This document shows positions 16,060 through 24,736 of a stretch of DNA of 32,122 nt, piece after piece. Positions within the stretch are counted from its first letter, which is position 1. Every line of letters begins with the position of its first letter. Source of the DNA: Paracoccaceae bacterium (GTDB taxonomy: Bacteria > Pseudomonadota > Alphaproteobacteria > Rhodobacterales > Rhodobacteraceae); the NCBI GenBank assembly GCA_027351005.1, contig DAIEJF010000042.1:1-32122 (forward strand). Direction: 5' to 3'. Under the pieces are notes generated by a model. It had not been told where the DNA came from. It worked only from the letters and a program-made list of their open reading frames with translations, and made no database searches. A program made the translations under genes and the position numbers.

Positions 16060-16178
16060 CTGCGACTGCCTTCTGCCTGTTTTCGGCAACCCTAACGAGG
16101 GCCTCGGAAAAATCCTAGCCTTGTGAGAGACGGAAATCCATGCCACCCAAAGGGCCGATCCGTGACCGGAGGCCGCTC

Positions 16179-17177
16179 ATGCACCCGACATCCGCCCCCT
16201 TCCCCACCACCCGTTTCCGCCGCCTGCGCGCCAGCGCCGCGCTGCGCGACCTGACCCAGGAACACCGGCTGTCGGTGAAGGATTTCATCTGGCCCGTGTT
16301 CATCCGCGCAGGCGAGAACGTGGTCGAACCCATCGCCTCGATGCCCGGGGTGAACAGGCTCTCGATCGACCGGGTGGTCGAGGCGGCGCGGATGGCCGAC
16401 GGCCTTGGAATCCCGGCGATCTGCCTCTTTCCCTACACCGATACGTCCCTGAAAACAGAGGATTGCGCCGAGGCATGGAACCCCGACAACCTGACCAACC
16501 GGGCGATCCGGGCGATCAAGGCGGCGGTGCCGGGGATCGCGGTGATGACCGACATCGCGCTCGATCCCTACAACATCAATGGCCATGACGGCTTCGTGGT
16601 GGATGGCCGCATCCTCAACGACGAGACGGTGGACGCGCTGGTGAAGATGGCGCTGGCGCAGGCCGACTCGGGCGCCGACATCCTCGGCCCGTCCGACATG
16701 ATGGACGGCCGGATCGGCGCGATCCGCCACGCGCTCGAGGCCGCCGGTCACCGGAATGTGACGATCCTGAGCTATGCCGCGAAATATGCCAGCGCCTTCT
16801 ACGGGCCGTTCCGCGATGCGGTGGGCGCCTCGGGCGCGCTCAAGGGCGACAAGAAGACCTACCAGATGAACCCCGGCAATTCCGACGAGGCGCTTCGGCT
16901 GGTGGCGCGCGACCTCGACGAGGGCGCCGACATGGTGATGGTGAAACCCGGGATGCCCTATCTCGACATCTGCCGTCGGGTGAAGGACACCTTCGGGGTG
17001 CCGACCTATGCCTATCAGGTGTCCGGCGAATACGCGATGCTGCGGGGGGCGGCGCTGAACGGCTGGATCGATGCGAAAACGTCGATGCTGGAAAGCCTCT
17101 TGGCCTTCAAGCGGGCGGGGTGCGATGGAATCCTGACCTATTTCGCCCCCGAGGCCGCACGGCTCCTGAACGGCTGA
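16179..17177 (+). CDS. hemB: Delta-aminolevulinic acid dehydratase (porphobilinogen synthase)
   Basis: HemB joins two 5-aminolevulinate molecules into porphobilinogen, the first common step of haem, bacteriochlorophyll and cobalamin synthesis. The 332-residue protein has the two active-site lysines, Lys202 in LSYAAKYASAFYGPF and Lys256 in MVKPGMPYLD. At the metal-site loop the sequence is DIALDPYNINGHDG, with Asp/Asn in place of the three cysteines of zinc enzymes. It is therefore of the non-zinc class, as in Rhodobacter and Bradyrhizobium. ATG at 16179 is preceded by GGAGG at six bases and fits homologue starts; an upstream in-frame ATG at 16140 lacks such a site. The gene is divergent from the SufBCD-associated membrane protein. 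Confidence 0.96.
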   Translation: MHPTSAPFPTTRFRRLRASAALRDLTQEHRLSVKDFIWPVFIRAGENVVEPIASMPGVNRLSIDRVVEAARMADGLGIPAICLFPYTDTSLKTEDCAEAWNPDNLTNRAIRAIKAAVPGIAVMTDIALDPYNINGHDGFVVDGRILNDETVDALVKMALAQADSGADILGPSDMMDGRIGAIRHALEAAGHRNVTILSYAAKYASAFYGPFRDAVGASGALKGDKKTYQMNPGNSDEALRLVARDLDEGADMVMVKPGMPYLDICRRVKDTFGVPTYAYQVSGEYAMLRGAALNGWIDAKTSMLESLLAFKRAGCDGILTYFAPEAARLLNG

Positions 17178-17213
17178 GCCTCGGCAAGGCTTCGCCGCCC
17201 GGCGCTGGAACGG

Positions 17214-17242
17214 GTGACAGCGGCGGCGAAAGCCCCTACACT
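17214..17242 (+). promoter_or_regulatory. Putative sigma-70 promoter for the Ysc84-like lipoprotein gene
   Basis: GTGACA (17214-17219), a 17-base spacer and TACACT (17237-17242) give five and four matches to the -35 and -10 consensus. The predicted start near 17249 leaves a leader of about 65 bases before the ATG at 17314, so the gene is probably transcribed independently of hemB. Confidence 0.5.
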
Positions 17243-17313
17243 TGGTGCAAGGGTCAGGTTGCGGCCCCAGATCGGGCAAAGCCCGGCATTCAGGCACGAG
17301 CAGAGAGGACAAC

Positions 17314-17871
17314 ATGAACAGTCTGACACGGCGCAGCTTTCTCCTCGCAACGGGATCGACCGTGACGCTGGCCGCCTGCGGCAACGGGATCGGCAGCAAC
17401 GGCGCCGCCACCATCGACGCCCGCGTCGATGCCGAGGTGAAATACCTGCACGACCAGTTCCCCGGCACCGACGAACTGACGCGCAAGGCGCAGGGCGTCC
17501 TTTACATGCCGCTGATCACCCAGGCGGGCTTCATGGTGGGCGGCGCCTACGGGCGAGGCGCGCTGCGCATCAACGGGGCCACGGTCGACTACTACTCGGC
17601 AGCCCAGGCCTCGTTCGGCTTCCAGATCGGCGCCCAGCAATATGCCCATGCGCTGTTCTTCATGACCCAGCCCGCCCTGCAGGATTTCCGCAGCTCGCCC
17701 GGCTGGTCGGCGGGCGCTGACGTGACCTATGCGCTCTCGGACAAGGGCGGCAACGCCGGGATCTCCACCACGACCGAGATGGCGCCCGTGGTGGCCATCG
17801 TCTTCGGTCAGGCCGGGCTGATCGCGGGCGCCTCGCTGCAGGGCACGAAATACACCCGGATCATCCCCTGA
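17314..17871 (+). CDS. Ysc84-domain lipoprotein with twin-arginine-like signal
   Basis: The 185-residue protein starts MNSLTRRSFLLATGSTVTLAAC, which combines a Tat-like RR-S-F-L motif with a lipobox (LAAC, Cys22). It is therefore likely an exported, lipid-anchored protein. The rest matches the bacterial YSC84/LipidA-binding-like domain (PF04366): AQGVLYMPLITQAGFMVGGAYGRGAL, a middle FGFQIGAQQYAHALFFMT, and GLIAGASLQGTKYT at the end. The yeast relatives bind lipids and actin; the role of bacterial members is unknown. ATG at 17314 has AGAGGA upstream. It lies 136 bases after hemB with its own putative promoter, and ends facing a dehydrogenase gene. Confidence 0.87.
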   Translation: MNSLTRRSFLLATGSTVTLAACGNGIGSNGAATIDARVDAEVKYLHDQFPGTDELTRKAQGVLYMPLITQAGFMVGGAYGRGALRINGATVDYYSAAQASFGFQIGAQQYAHALFFMTQPALQDFRSSPGWSAGADVTYALSDKGGNAGISTTTEMAPVVAIVFGQAGLIAGASLQGTKYTRIIP

Positions 17872-17924
17872 TCCGGCACCGCCTGTGATGTGCAGACGGG
17901 CGCGGGATACGCCCCGCGCCCATT

Positions 17925-17946
17925 CATTTTCGGTCCGCAAATATCC
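17925..17946. repeat. Copy 2 of the 22-base intergenic repeat
   Basis: This is identical to 2975-2996 (core CGGTCCGCAAATATCC) and in the same orientation. It lies between the ends of the Ysc84-like gene and the 3-hydroxyisobutyrate dehydrogenase-family gene, directly before a GC hairpin. The flanking genes are unrelated to those at copy 1, so it is not a gene duplication remnant. Confidence 0.8.
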
Positions 17947-17953
17947 CGGGGCT

Positions 17954-17972
17954 GTGGGGGCAGCGCCCCCAC
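17954..17972. terminator. GC hairpin between convergent genes (likely bidirectional terminator)
   Basis: GTGGGGGC (17954-17961), loop AGC, GCCCCCAC (17965-17972) form an 8-bp perfect stem. It sits between gene ends at 17871 and 17978, with no T-run on either strand. It occupies the same position relative to the 22-base repeat as the hairpin at 3006-3028, though the stem sequences differ. Confidence 0.5.
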
Positions 17973-17977
17973 CCGCC

Positions 17978-18850
17978 TCAGCTCAGCTTGCGCAGCCGCG
18001 CGAAAAGCGACGAGGTATCCCAGCGGCTGCCCCCCATGGCCTGCACGTCCTTGTAGAACTGGTCCACCAGCGCCGTGACGGGCAGCGGCGCGCCGATCTC
18101 GTCGGCGGTCGCAAGGCAGATGCCCAGGTCCTTGCGCATCCAGTCCACCGCGAACCCATAGTCGAACTTGCCCGCCAGCATCGTCTTGTGGCGGTTGGCC
18201 ATCTGCCAGCTTCCCGCGGCGCCCTGGCTGATGACCTCGACCACCGCCTCGCCGTCAAGCCCCGCCTTCTCGCCGAAGCGCAGCGCCTCGGCCAGACCCT
18301 GCACCAGCCCCGCGATGCAGATCTGGTTCATCATCTTGGCAAGTTGCCCCGCGCCGCTGTCGCCGATCCGGCGGCAGATGCGGGCATAGGCGGCGATCAC
18401 CGGCTCGGCCTTCGCGTAATCGGCCTCGGTGCCGCCGCACATCACCGACAGAACGCCGTTCTCGGCCCCCGCCTGCCCGCCCGACACCGGCGCGTCGACA
18501 AAGCCAAGCCCCCGCCCCGCGGCCGCGGCCGCGAGTTCGCGGGTGACCTTGGCCGACACCGTCGTATGATCGACGAAGGTGGCGCCCGCCGACATGCCCG
18601 CAAAGGCGCCCTCGGGCCCCAGGCAGACCGCGCGCAGGTCGTCGTCGTTGCCGACGCAGGCCATCACGAATGCGGCACCCGCGGCGGCCTCGGCCGGGGT
18701 CGCGGCACTGCGGCCGCCATGCGCACCGACCCAGGCCGCGGCCTTTGCGGCCGTGCGATTATAGACGGTGACCTCATGCCCCTTGGCCTGAAGATGCCCC
18801 GCCATCGGGAACCCCATCACCCCAAGCCCCAGAAACGCGACCTTCGCCAT
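17978..18850 (-). CDS. 3-hydroxyisobutyrate dehydrogenase-family NAD(P) oxidoreductase
   Basis: A 290-residue beta-hydroxyacid dehydrogenase with a Rossmann start (VAFLGLGVMGFPMAGHL, GLGVMG at 8-13), substrate-binding DAPVSGGQAGAENG (119-132) and the catalytic segment GAGQLAKMMNQ with Lys172 and Asn175. The family includes 3-hydroxyisobutyrate dehydrogenase (valine breakdown), tartronate semialdehyde reductase and sulfolactaldehyde-type reductases; motifs alone do not separate these. No valine-degradation genes are adjacent. It starts at ATG 18850, 79 bases from the divergent acylase gene, and is convergent with the Ysc84-like gene. Confidence 0.88.
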   Translation of the reverse strand: MAKVAFLGLGVMGFPMAGHLQAKGHEVTVYNRTAAKAAAWVGAHGGRSAATPAEAAAGAAFVMACVGNDDDLRAVCLGPEGAFAGMSAGATFVDHTTVSAKVTRELAAAAAGRGLGFVDAPVSGGQAGAENGVLSVMCGGTEADYAKAEPVIAAYARICRRIGDSGAGQLAKMMNQICIAGLVQGLAEALRFGEKAGLDGEAVVEVISQGAAGSWQMANRHKTMLAGKFDYGFAVDWMRKDLGICLATADEIGAPLPVTALVDQFYKDVQAMGGSRWDTSSLFARLRKLS

Positions 18851-18929
18851 GCCTTCCCCCCCTGTTCCGTTTCGATTAATCCTCGGCCCTACCTAACCGC
18901 TTCGCCGCAACCGTCAACCCGAGGCCCAC

Positions 18930-21398
18930 ATGCTCACGCTCTTCCGCTGGCTCATGCGCGGCTTCCTTGGTCTTCTGGTGCTGGCGGTGGCGGTCGCGGG
19001 GCTGGCCTATTACTTCCTGACCCGCTCGTTGCCCGACTACAACGCGGATTACACGATCCCCGGCATCACCGCGCCGGTCGAGATCGTGCGCAACAATGCC
19101 GACGTGCCGCATATTTTCGGCAAGACCGATGACGATGTCTATTTCGGGCTGGGGTTCGTGCATGCACAGGACCGGCTCTGGCAGATGACGATGATGCGCC
19201 GCACCGCGCAGGGGCGGTTGTCGGAACTGTTCGGCGAGCGGACCGAGAAGATCGACGAGCTGATGCGGCGGCTCGACCTCTACGGGCTGGCCGCGCAGTC
19301 GGTGGCGGCGCAAGACCCGGCCACCAAGGCCGCGCTCGAGGCCTATGCCCGCGGCGTGAACGCCTGGATCGACATCGTGAACCAGAAGGGCCTGGGCCGC
19401 GGCGCGCCGGAATTCTTCCTGTTCCCGCCGAAGATCGCTGTCTGGACGCCCGCCGATTCCCTTGCGATCCTGAAACTGATGGCGCTGCAACTGTCCTCGC
19501 ATCTGGCCGACGAGGTGCTGCGTGCGCGCGTGTCGCTCATCACCGCGCCCGACCGGCTGAAGGATATCCTGCCGGATGACCCGAACGATCCGGTGGCGGC
19601 GCTGCCGTCCTACGCCTCGATCGCGCCCGGTGTGGGGCCCAGCTATGCCGACATGGGGGTGGACAAGGATCCCCTGTCGCCCGTCAAGGACATCGCCTTC
19701 GCCGGCGCCTCGAACGCCTGGGCCGCCGCGCCGAACCATTCGGCGGCCGGCGGCTCGCTGCTGGCCAATGACCCGCACCTGGGCTTCACCGCGCCGACCA
19801 TGTGGTATCTTGCACGGCTTCAGTTGCAATCGGGCGGGATCATCGGCGGCACGATTCCGGGAATGCCGGTGGTGCTGGTGGGCCGGTCGGACAGGCTGGG
19901 CTGGGGGCTGACGACCTCGTATCTCGATGACCAGGATCTGCATATCGAGAAGCTGAACCCCGACAACCCGGGCCAGTATCTGACACCGGCGGGCTACAAG
20001 CCCTTCGTCACCCGCCAGTCGATCATCGCCGTCAAGGGCAAGCCGCCGGTCACCATCAACCTGCAATGGACCGAAAACGGCCCGGTGCTGCCCGGCTCGC
20101 TCTACAATCTCGGCACGATCACGCCGCAGGGCTATGTCATGTCGCTCAGCTGGACGGCGCTGAGCGGCGCCGACACCTCGATGACCGCCGCGATCCGGCT
20201 GAACCATGCGCAATCGGTGGCCGAGGCGATCGCGGCGGGCCCGCTTTACATCGCGCCCTCGCAGAACCTGATGCTGGCCGACAAGCAGGGGATCGCCATG
20301 CAGGTGATCGGCGCGATGCCCAGGCGGGATGCGCGCAACACCACGCAGGGGCGGATGCCGAACCAGGGCTGGCTGCCGGAAAACCGCTGGCTGGGGATGC
20401 GGCCCTATGCCGACAACCCGAGCTGGATCAACCCGCCGACCGGCATTCTTGGCAACACGAACAACAAGATCGTCGACCGCCCCTTCCCCGACAATTTCAG
20501 CTTCGAATGGGGCGACACCGAGCGGATCCAGCGCTGGCTGACGCTGATGAAACAGCGCGACGTGCATACCCGCGAAAGCTTCATCGAGGCGCAGCTTGAT
20601 ACCGTCAGCCCGACTGCACGGCGCCTGTTGCCGCTGATCGCGAAGAACCTGTGGTACGCAGGCGAGGCCGCCCCCGCGGGCACGCCCGAAGCGATGCGGC
20701 AGAAGGCGCTGAAGATGCTGGCCGACTGGAACGGCGACATGAACGAGCACATGCCCGAACCGCTGATCTATGCGGCCTGGATGCATTTCCTGCAGGACCG
20801 GCTGATCCGCGACGAGCTGGGCCCGCTGGCGGACGAATTCAGCCATGTGAACCCGGTGTTCCTGGACCGCGTCTTCCGCAACACCGACGGCGCCGCCGCC
20901 TGGTGCGACGTGGTGCAATCGACGCGGGTCGAGACCTGCGACGACATGGCCCGCATCTCGCTGGACGATGCGCTGCTGTGGCTCAGCCAGAAATACGGCA
21001 AGAACATCGAAAGCTGGCGCTGGGGCGATGCGCATCAGGCGACCCACGATCACCCCGTGCTGGGCAAGATCCCGATCCTGAAGTATTTCGTCGATATCCG
21101 GCAGTCGGTCTCGGGCGGCGACGACACGCTGAACCGGGGCGTGACCAAGGGGAGCGGGCCGAACCCGTTCCTCGATGTCCACGGCGCGGGCTATCGCGGC
21201 GTCTATGACTTCGCCGACCCCGACAGTTCGGTCTTCATCACCGCCACGGGCCAGTCGGGCCACCCGCTCAGCCGGTTCTATGACGATCTGGGCGAACTGT
21301 GGCGCCGGGGCGAATACATCCCGATGTCTCTTGACCCCGGACTGGCCCGCGCGGGGGCGGTGGGGATCACCCACCTGACGCCCGCAGCCCCGAAATGA
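18930..21398 (+). CDS. Penicillin/AHL acylase-family N-terminal nucleophile hydrolase
   Basis: The 822-residue protein belongs to the penicillin amidase family (S45, Ntn hydrolases), which are made as a precursor and cleaved autocatalytically into alpha and beta chains. Residues 9-30 form an uncleaved-looking signal anchor (MRGFLGLLVLAVAVAGLAYYF). The nucleophile is predicted to be Ser261 in GASNAWAAAP, the new N-terminus of the beta chain; the oxyanion/substrate region LLANDPHLGFTAP follows. Family members hydrolyse beta-lactam side chains, acyl-homoserine lactones or other amides, so substrate is open. GAGG lies five bases before the ATG. A DMT permease gene follows after seven bases, suggesting an operon. 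Confidence 0.9.
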   Translation: MLTLFRWLMRGFLGLLVLAVAVAGLAYYFLTRSLPDYNADYTIPGITAPVEIVRNNADVPHIFGKTDDDVYFGLGFVHAQDRLWQMTMMRRTAQGRLSELFGERTEKIDELMRRLDLYGLAAQSVAAQDPATKAALEAYARGVNAWIDIVNQKGLGRGAPEFFLFPPKIAVWTPADSLAILKLMALQLSSHLADEVLRARVSLITAPDRLKDILPDDPNDPVAALPSYASIAPGVGPSYADMGVDKDPLSPVKDIAFAGASNAWAAAPNHSAAGGSLLANDPHLGFTAPTMWYLARLQLQSGGIIGGTIPGMPVVLVGRSDRLGWGLTTSYLDDQDLHIEKLNPDNPGQYLTPAGYKPFVTRQSIIAVKGKPPVTINLQWTENGPVLPGSLYNLGTITPQGYVMSLSWTALSGADTSMTAAIRLNHAQSVAEAIAAGPLYIAPSQNLMLADKQGIAMQVIGAMPRRDARNTTQGRMPNQGWLPENRWLGMRPYADNPSWINPPTGILGNTNNKIVDRPFPDNFSFEWGDTERIQRWLTLMKQRDVHTRESFIEAQLDTVSPTARRLLPLIAKNLWYAGEAAPAGTPEAMRQKALKMLADWNGDMNEHMPEPLIYAAWMHFLQDRLIRDELGPLADEFSHVNPVFLDRVFRNTDGAAAWCDVVQSTRVETCDDMARISLDDALLWLSQKYGKNIESWRWGDAHQATHDHPVLGKIPILKYFVDIRQSVSGGDDTLNRGVTKGSGPNPFLDVHGAGYRGVYDFADPDSSVFITATGQSGHPLSRFYDDLGELWRRGEYIPMSLDPGLARAGAVGITHLTPAAPK

Positions 21399-21405
21399 GG
21401 ATGCC

Positions 21406-22305
21406 ATGATCCCCCAGCGGATGCCCCTGCCCGACATCGCCCGCGCGCTTGGGGTGGCGCTGATCTGGGGCATGGGCTTCGTGGTGGCCAAGGGCGGCTC
21501 GGCCACCTTCCCGCCGATCCTGATGCAGGCGCTGCGCTTTGTCGTCACCTCGGCCACGCTGGTGTGGTTCCTGCCCAACCCGCGCGGCAACTGGGGCTGG
21601 CTGATGGCGGCGACGGTGGTGGGGGCGACGATCCAGTACGCCTGCACCTTCACCGGCCTTGCAGGCCTGGGCGCAGGGCTTGCCGCGCTGGTGGTCCAGA
21701 CCGAGGTGCCGTTCCTGGTGCTGCTGGGCGCGCTGCTCTTGGGCGAACGGCCAAGCGGGCGCAAGTGGCTGGGCATCGCGATCGCCTTCGCGGGGGTCGC
21801 GGCGATCACCGGGCTGGGGCAGTTGCACGGCAACCTCATCTCGATCCTGCTGGTGCTGGCGGGGGCCTTCACCTGGGCGCTGGGTCAGGTTGTGGTGCGC
21901 AAGCTCAGCGGGCTTGACGGCCTTGCGGTGACGGGCTGGATCGCGGTTCTGGCGGTGCCACAGCTTTTCATCGCCTCGGCCCTTTTCGAACACGGGCAGG
22001 TGCAAGCCATCGCGACCGCGGGGCCGCACGTCTGGCTGGCGGTTCTGTACCTTGGCCTTGTCATGCAGGCGCTGGGCTACATGTGGTGGAACTCGTTGCT
22101 GGTGCGCCACGAGGTCGGCCTGGTGGCGCCGTTCCTGCTGCTTCTGCCGGTGGTCTCGGTGCTGGGGGGCGCGGTCTTCCTGGGCGAGACGCTGGACCCG
22201 ATGCGGCTGGCGGGCGGGGCCATCATCCTGGCCGGTGTGGGCCTGATTACCACCGATGGCCGCCGTGCCCGCGCCGCGGCAAAGGCCGCCAAGGCCGGCA
22301 CCTGA
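21406..22305 (+). CDS. EamA/DMT superfamily permease
   Basis: The 299-residue protein has ten hydrophobic segments in two EamA repeats (about 10-137 and 148-285). The first begins ALGVALIWGMGFVVAKGG and ends with GERPSGRKWLGIAIAFAGV; the second ends with GETLDPMRLAGGAIILAGV. The duplicated GExxxxxxxxG(A)xxIxxGV endings are typical of drug/metabolite transporters. The transported compound cannot be told. It lies seven bases downstream of the acylase gene, with GAGG eight bases before its ATG, so they are probably co-transcribed. A Lys/Ala-rich cytoplasmic tail ends the protein. guaA follows after 45 bases. Confidence 0.88.
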   Translation: MIPQRMPLPDIARALGVALIWGMGFVVAKGGSATFPPILMQALRFVVTSATLVWFLPNPRGNWGWLMAATVVGATIQYACTFTGLAGLGAGLAALVVQTEVPFLVLLGALLLGERPSGRKWLGIAIAFAGVAAITGLGQLHGNLISILLVLAGAFTWALGQVVVRKLSGLDGLAVTGWIAVLAVPQLFIASALFEHGQVQAIATAGPHVWLAVLYLGLVMQALGYMWWNSLLVRHEVGLVAPFLLLLPVVSVLGGAVFLGETLDPMRLAGGAIILAGVGLITTDGRRARAAAKAAKAGT

Positions 22306-22350
22306 GCCAAGCCTCTTGCGCGGGCCCGCGCCGCCCATTATCCCCCGTCC

Positions 22351-23919
22351 ATGACCCAGCATGACCGCCTTCTCATCATCGACTTCGGCAGCCAGGTAAC
22401 GCAGCTGATCGCACGCCGCCTGCGCGAGCTGAACGTCTATTGCGAAATCCACCCCTACCAGCGGGTGACGGATTCCTTTCTGGCCACCTTCGCGCCCAAG
22501 GCCGTGATCCTGTCGGGCGGCCCAGACAGCGTGACGCGGCCCGGCAGCCCGCGGGCGCCCGAGGCGCTCTGGGGCCTGGGCGTGCCGGTGCTGGGCATCT
22601 GCTACGGCCAGCAGACGATGATGCAGCAACTGGGCGGCCTCGTGGAAAGCGGGCATGGCACGGCCGAGTTCGGGCGCGCCTTCGTCACACCCACCGGCGC
22701 GCGCCTGCCGCTGCTGGACGGCTGGTTCGACCCCGCGCAGAACGGCGGGCGCGAACAGGTCTGGATGAGCCACGGCGACCACGTCTCGCGCATCGCGCCC
22801 GGTTTCGAGGTCTATGGCACCTCGCCCAACGCGCCCTTTGCCATCACCGCCGACCCCGCGCGGCGGTTCTATGCGGTGCAGTTCCACCCCGAGGTGCACC
22901 ACACCCCCAAGGGCGCCCGGCTCTACGAGAATTTCGTGCGCCTCGCGGGCTTTACCGGCGACTGGACGATGGGCGCCTACAAGGACGAGGCGATCCGCAG
23001 GATCCGCGAACAGGTGGGCAGCGCCAAGGTGATCTGCGGCCTGTCGGGCGGGGTCGACAGTTCGGTGGCCGCGGTGCTGATCCACCAGGCGATCGGCGAC
23101 CAGTTGACCTGCGTCTTCGTCGACCACGGCCTGTTGCGGCTGGGCGAGGCGGAAGAGGTCGTGTCGATGTTCCGCGACACCTACAACATTCCGCTGATCC
23201 ATGCCGACGAATCCGACCTGTTCCTGGGCGCGCTGGACGGCGTGTCGGACCCCGAGGTCAAGCGCAAGACCATCGGGCGGCTTTTCATCGACGTGTTCCA
23301 GAAACACGCGCATGAGGTGGGCGGTGCCGCGTTCCTGGCGCAGGGCACGCTTTACCCCGACGTGATCGAAAGCGTCAGCTTCTCGGGCGGGCCTTCGGTC
23401 ACGATCAAGAGCCATCACAATGTGGGCGGCCTGCCGGAAAAGATGGGGCTGAAGCTTGTCGAGCCGCTGCGCGAGCTGTTCAAGGACGAGGTGCGCGCGC
23501 TGGGGCGCGAGCTGGGCCTGCCCGCGAAATTCATCGGCCGCCACCCCTTCCCCGGCCCCGGGCTGGCGATCCGCTGCCCGGGCGAGATCACCCGCGAAAA
23601 GCTGGAGATCCTGCGGCGGGCGGATGCGGTCTACATCGACCAGATCCGCAAGCACGGGCTTTATGACGAGATCTGGCAGGCCTTCGCCGCCATCCTGCCG
23701 ATGCGCACCGTGGGCGTGATGGGTGACGGGCGCACCTATGACTACGCGCTGGCGCTGCGCGCGGTGACCAGCGTGGATGGCATGACGGCCGATTACTACC
23801 CGTTCACCCACGACTTCCTGGGCGAGACCGCGACGCGGATCATCAACGAGGTGAAGGGCGTGAACCGGGTGTTCTACGACTGCACCTCGAAGCCGCCGGG
23901 AACGATCGAGCTGGAATGA
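22351..23919 (+). CDS. guaA: GMP synthase (glutamine-hydrolysing)
   Basis: GuaA converts XMP to GMP with ATP and glutamine, the last step of guanine nucleotide synthesis. The 522-residue protein has both halves. The class I amidotransferase has Cys84 in GICYGQQTM and His179/Glu181 in QFHPEVHHT; the ATP pyrophosphatase domain has the P-loop SGGVDSS at 232-238. The C-terminal dimerisation part contains [11 protein letters not shown] and ends KPPGTIELE, as in nearly all GuaA proteins. There is no recognisable Shine-Dalgarno sequence before the ATG, and a CATTAT box (22336-22341) ends only nine bases upstream of it. A strong hairpin follows the gene at 23932-23957. Confidence 0.97.
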   Translation: MTQHDRLLIIDFGSQVTQLIARRLRELNVYCEIHPYQRVTDSFLATFAPKAVILSGGPDSVTRPGSPRAPEALWGLGVPVLGICYGQQTMMQQLGGLVESGHGTAEFGRAFVTPTGARLPLLDGWFDPAQNGGREQVWMSHGDHVSRIAPGFEVYGTSPNAPFAITADPARRFYAVQFHPEVHHTPKGARLYENFVRLAGFTGDWTMGAYKDEAIRRIREQVGSAKVICGLSGGVDSSVAAVLIHQAIGDQLTCVFVDHGLLRLGEAEEVVSMFRDTYNIPLIHADESDLFLGALDGVSDPEVKRKTIGRLFIDVFQKHAHEVGGAAFLAQGTLYPDVIESVSFSGGPSVTIKSHHNVGGLPEKMGLKLVEPLRELFKDEVRALGRELGLPAKFIGRHPFPGPGLAIRCPGEITREKLEILRRADAVYIDQIRKHGLYDEIWQAFAAILPMRTVGVMGDGRTYDYALALRAVTSVDGMTADYYPFTHDFLGETATRIINEVKGVNRVFYDCTSKPPGTIELE

Positions 23920-23931
23920 CCCGGCACGCAG

Positions 23932-23957
23932 AAGGGGCGCCCCATCGGGCGCCCCTT
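23932..23957. terminator. Bidirectional terminator after guaA
   Basis: AAGGGGCGCCC (23932-23942), loop CATC, GGGCGCCCCTT (23947-23957) form an 11-bp perfect stem with one further T after it on the plus strand. It sits between the end of guaA (23919) and the end of the nitroreductase (23984, minus), so it can serve both transcripts. The T-run is short (TTT), but the stem is strong. Confidence 0.75.
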
Positions 23958-23983
23958 TCGCATCGGCCGGACGCGATGCCCGA

Positions 23984-24583
23984 TCAGCCGGGGAAGCGGC
24001 CGCGGAACGCGATGGTGTTCAGCGGCGCGCGCGGGCTGGGCACCTCGCGGGCGCGCAGGGTGTCATCCAGTTGCGCCGCATCGCCCTGCCGCCCGACAGC
24101 CACGATGGCGTGGATCGTGTGGCCGTCCGGCAGGTGCAGCGCGCTTGCGGCGCGGGCGGGATCAAAGCCGCCCATGCCATGCGCGACATAGCCCGCCAGA
24201 TGCGCCTGCAACGCCAGGTTGGCCCAGGCGGCACCGGTGTCGAAGGCATGGGTGGCATTCGCCACCTCGCTGCCGTCCTGCGCCGTGCGGGTGGTTTTCG
24301 ACCCTACGGCGATGAGCGCCGCAGCGTCTTTCGCCCAGGCCGCGTTGAAGGGCACCAGCGCCGACAGGATCGCGGCAAAGCCCGCATCGCCGCGCAGCCC
24401 GTAGACGAAGCGCCAGGGTTGCAGGTTCATCGCCGACGGCGCCCAGCGGGCTGCTTCCAGCAGGCGCAGAACCTCGGCCTCGGTCATCGTCTCGGCGCTG
24501 AAGGCGCGCGGCGACCAACGGGCGGGGAATTGCGGATGCACATCGTGTTCGGGAATGCGCAGGGCGGTGACAGGAGCGTTCAT
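23984..24583 (-). CDS. Nitroreductase family protein
   Basis: A 199-residue FMN-dependent nitroreductase-fold protein. Signatures are RWSPRAFSAE (22-31) and LLEAARWAPSAMNLQPWRFV (41-60), the flavin-binding arginine/serine and asparagine region. A glycine-rich AHGMGGFDPARAA follows near 134-146, and the end is NTIAFRGRFPG. The family reduces nitroaromatics, quinones or other acceptors with NAD(P)H; the physiological substrate is unknown. ATG at 24583 fits the homology start; the frame remains open upstream only as a shadow of the MFS gene. The upstream region shared with that MFS gene has operator-like repeats at 24628-24658, so the two divergent genes may be co-regulated. Confidence 0.9.
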   Translation of the reverse strand: MNAPVTALRIPEHDVHPQFPARWSPRAFSAETMTEAEVLRLLEAARWAPSAMNLQPWRFVYGLRGDAGFAAILSALVPFNAAWAKDAAALIAVGSKTTRTAQDGSEVANATHAFDTGAAWANLALQAHLAGYVAHGMGGFDPARAASALHLPDGHTIHAIVAVGRQGDAAQLDDTLRAREVPSPRAPLNTIAFRGRFPG

Positions 24584-24627
24584 CGGGGTCTCCGGGTTCG
24601 GGTGTTCGCTGGTGCAGCATCTAATCT

Positions 24628-24658
24628 TTCCGCAGCGCGGAACAACCTGCCGCAGCGC
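24628..24658. promoter_or_regulatory. Operator-like repeats in a divergent promoter region
   Basis: The inverted repeat TTCCGC-AGC-GCGGAA (24628-24642) lies between a candidate -35 (TTGTTC) and -10 (TAGATG) for the nitroreductase on the minus strand. The 9-base CCGCAGCGC occurs twice, at 24630-24638 and 24650-24658, exactly 20 bases apart, about two helical turns. This is the form of a tandem operator for a repressor controlling the nitroreductase, the MFS gene or both. No regulator gene is adjacent. Confidence 0.4.
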
Positions 24659-24736
24659 ACCCGGCCCGTGCATTTTCGCGCAAGGGTCCGATCGCCTCTG
24701 GCAGCGGGAAAGGGAACGCTCTAGACCTTCGGCATC

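Noticed and set aside
18876-21872. A 998-codon open frame on the minus strand opposite the penicillin acylase and DMT genes.
   Set aside because: It is the antisense shadow of two clearly real genes. Its protein is Arg/His/Gly/Pro-rich with no domain signature, as expected from GC-rich codon bias on the other strand.
21367-23811. An 814-codon minus-strand frame opposite guaA and the DMT permease.
   Set aside because: Low-complexity antisense translation. guaA and the permease have complete motifs on the plus strand.
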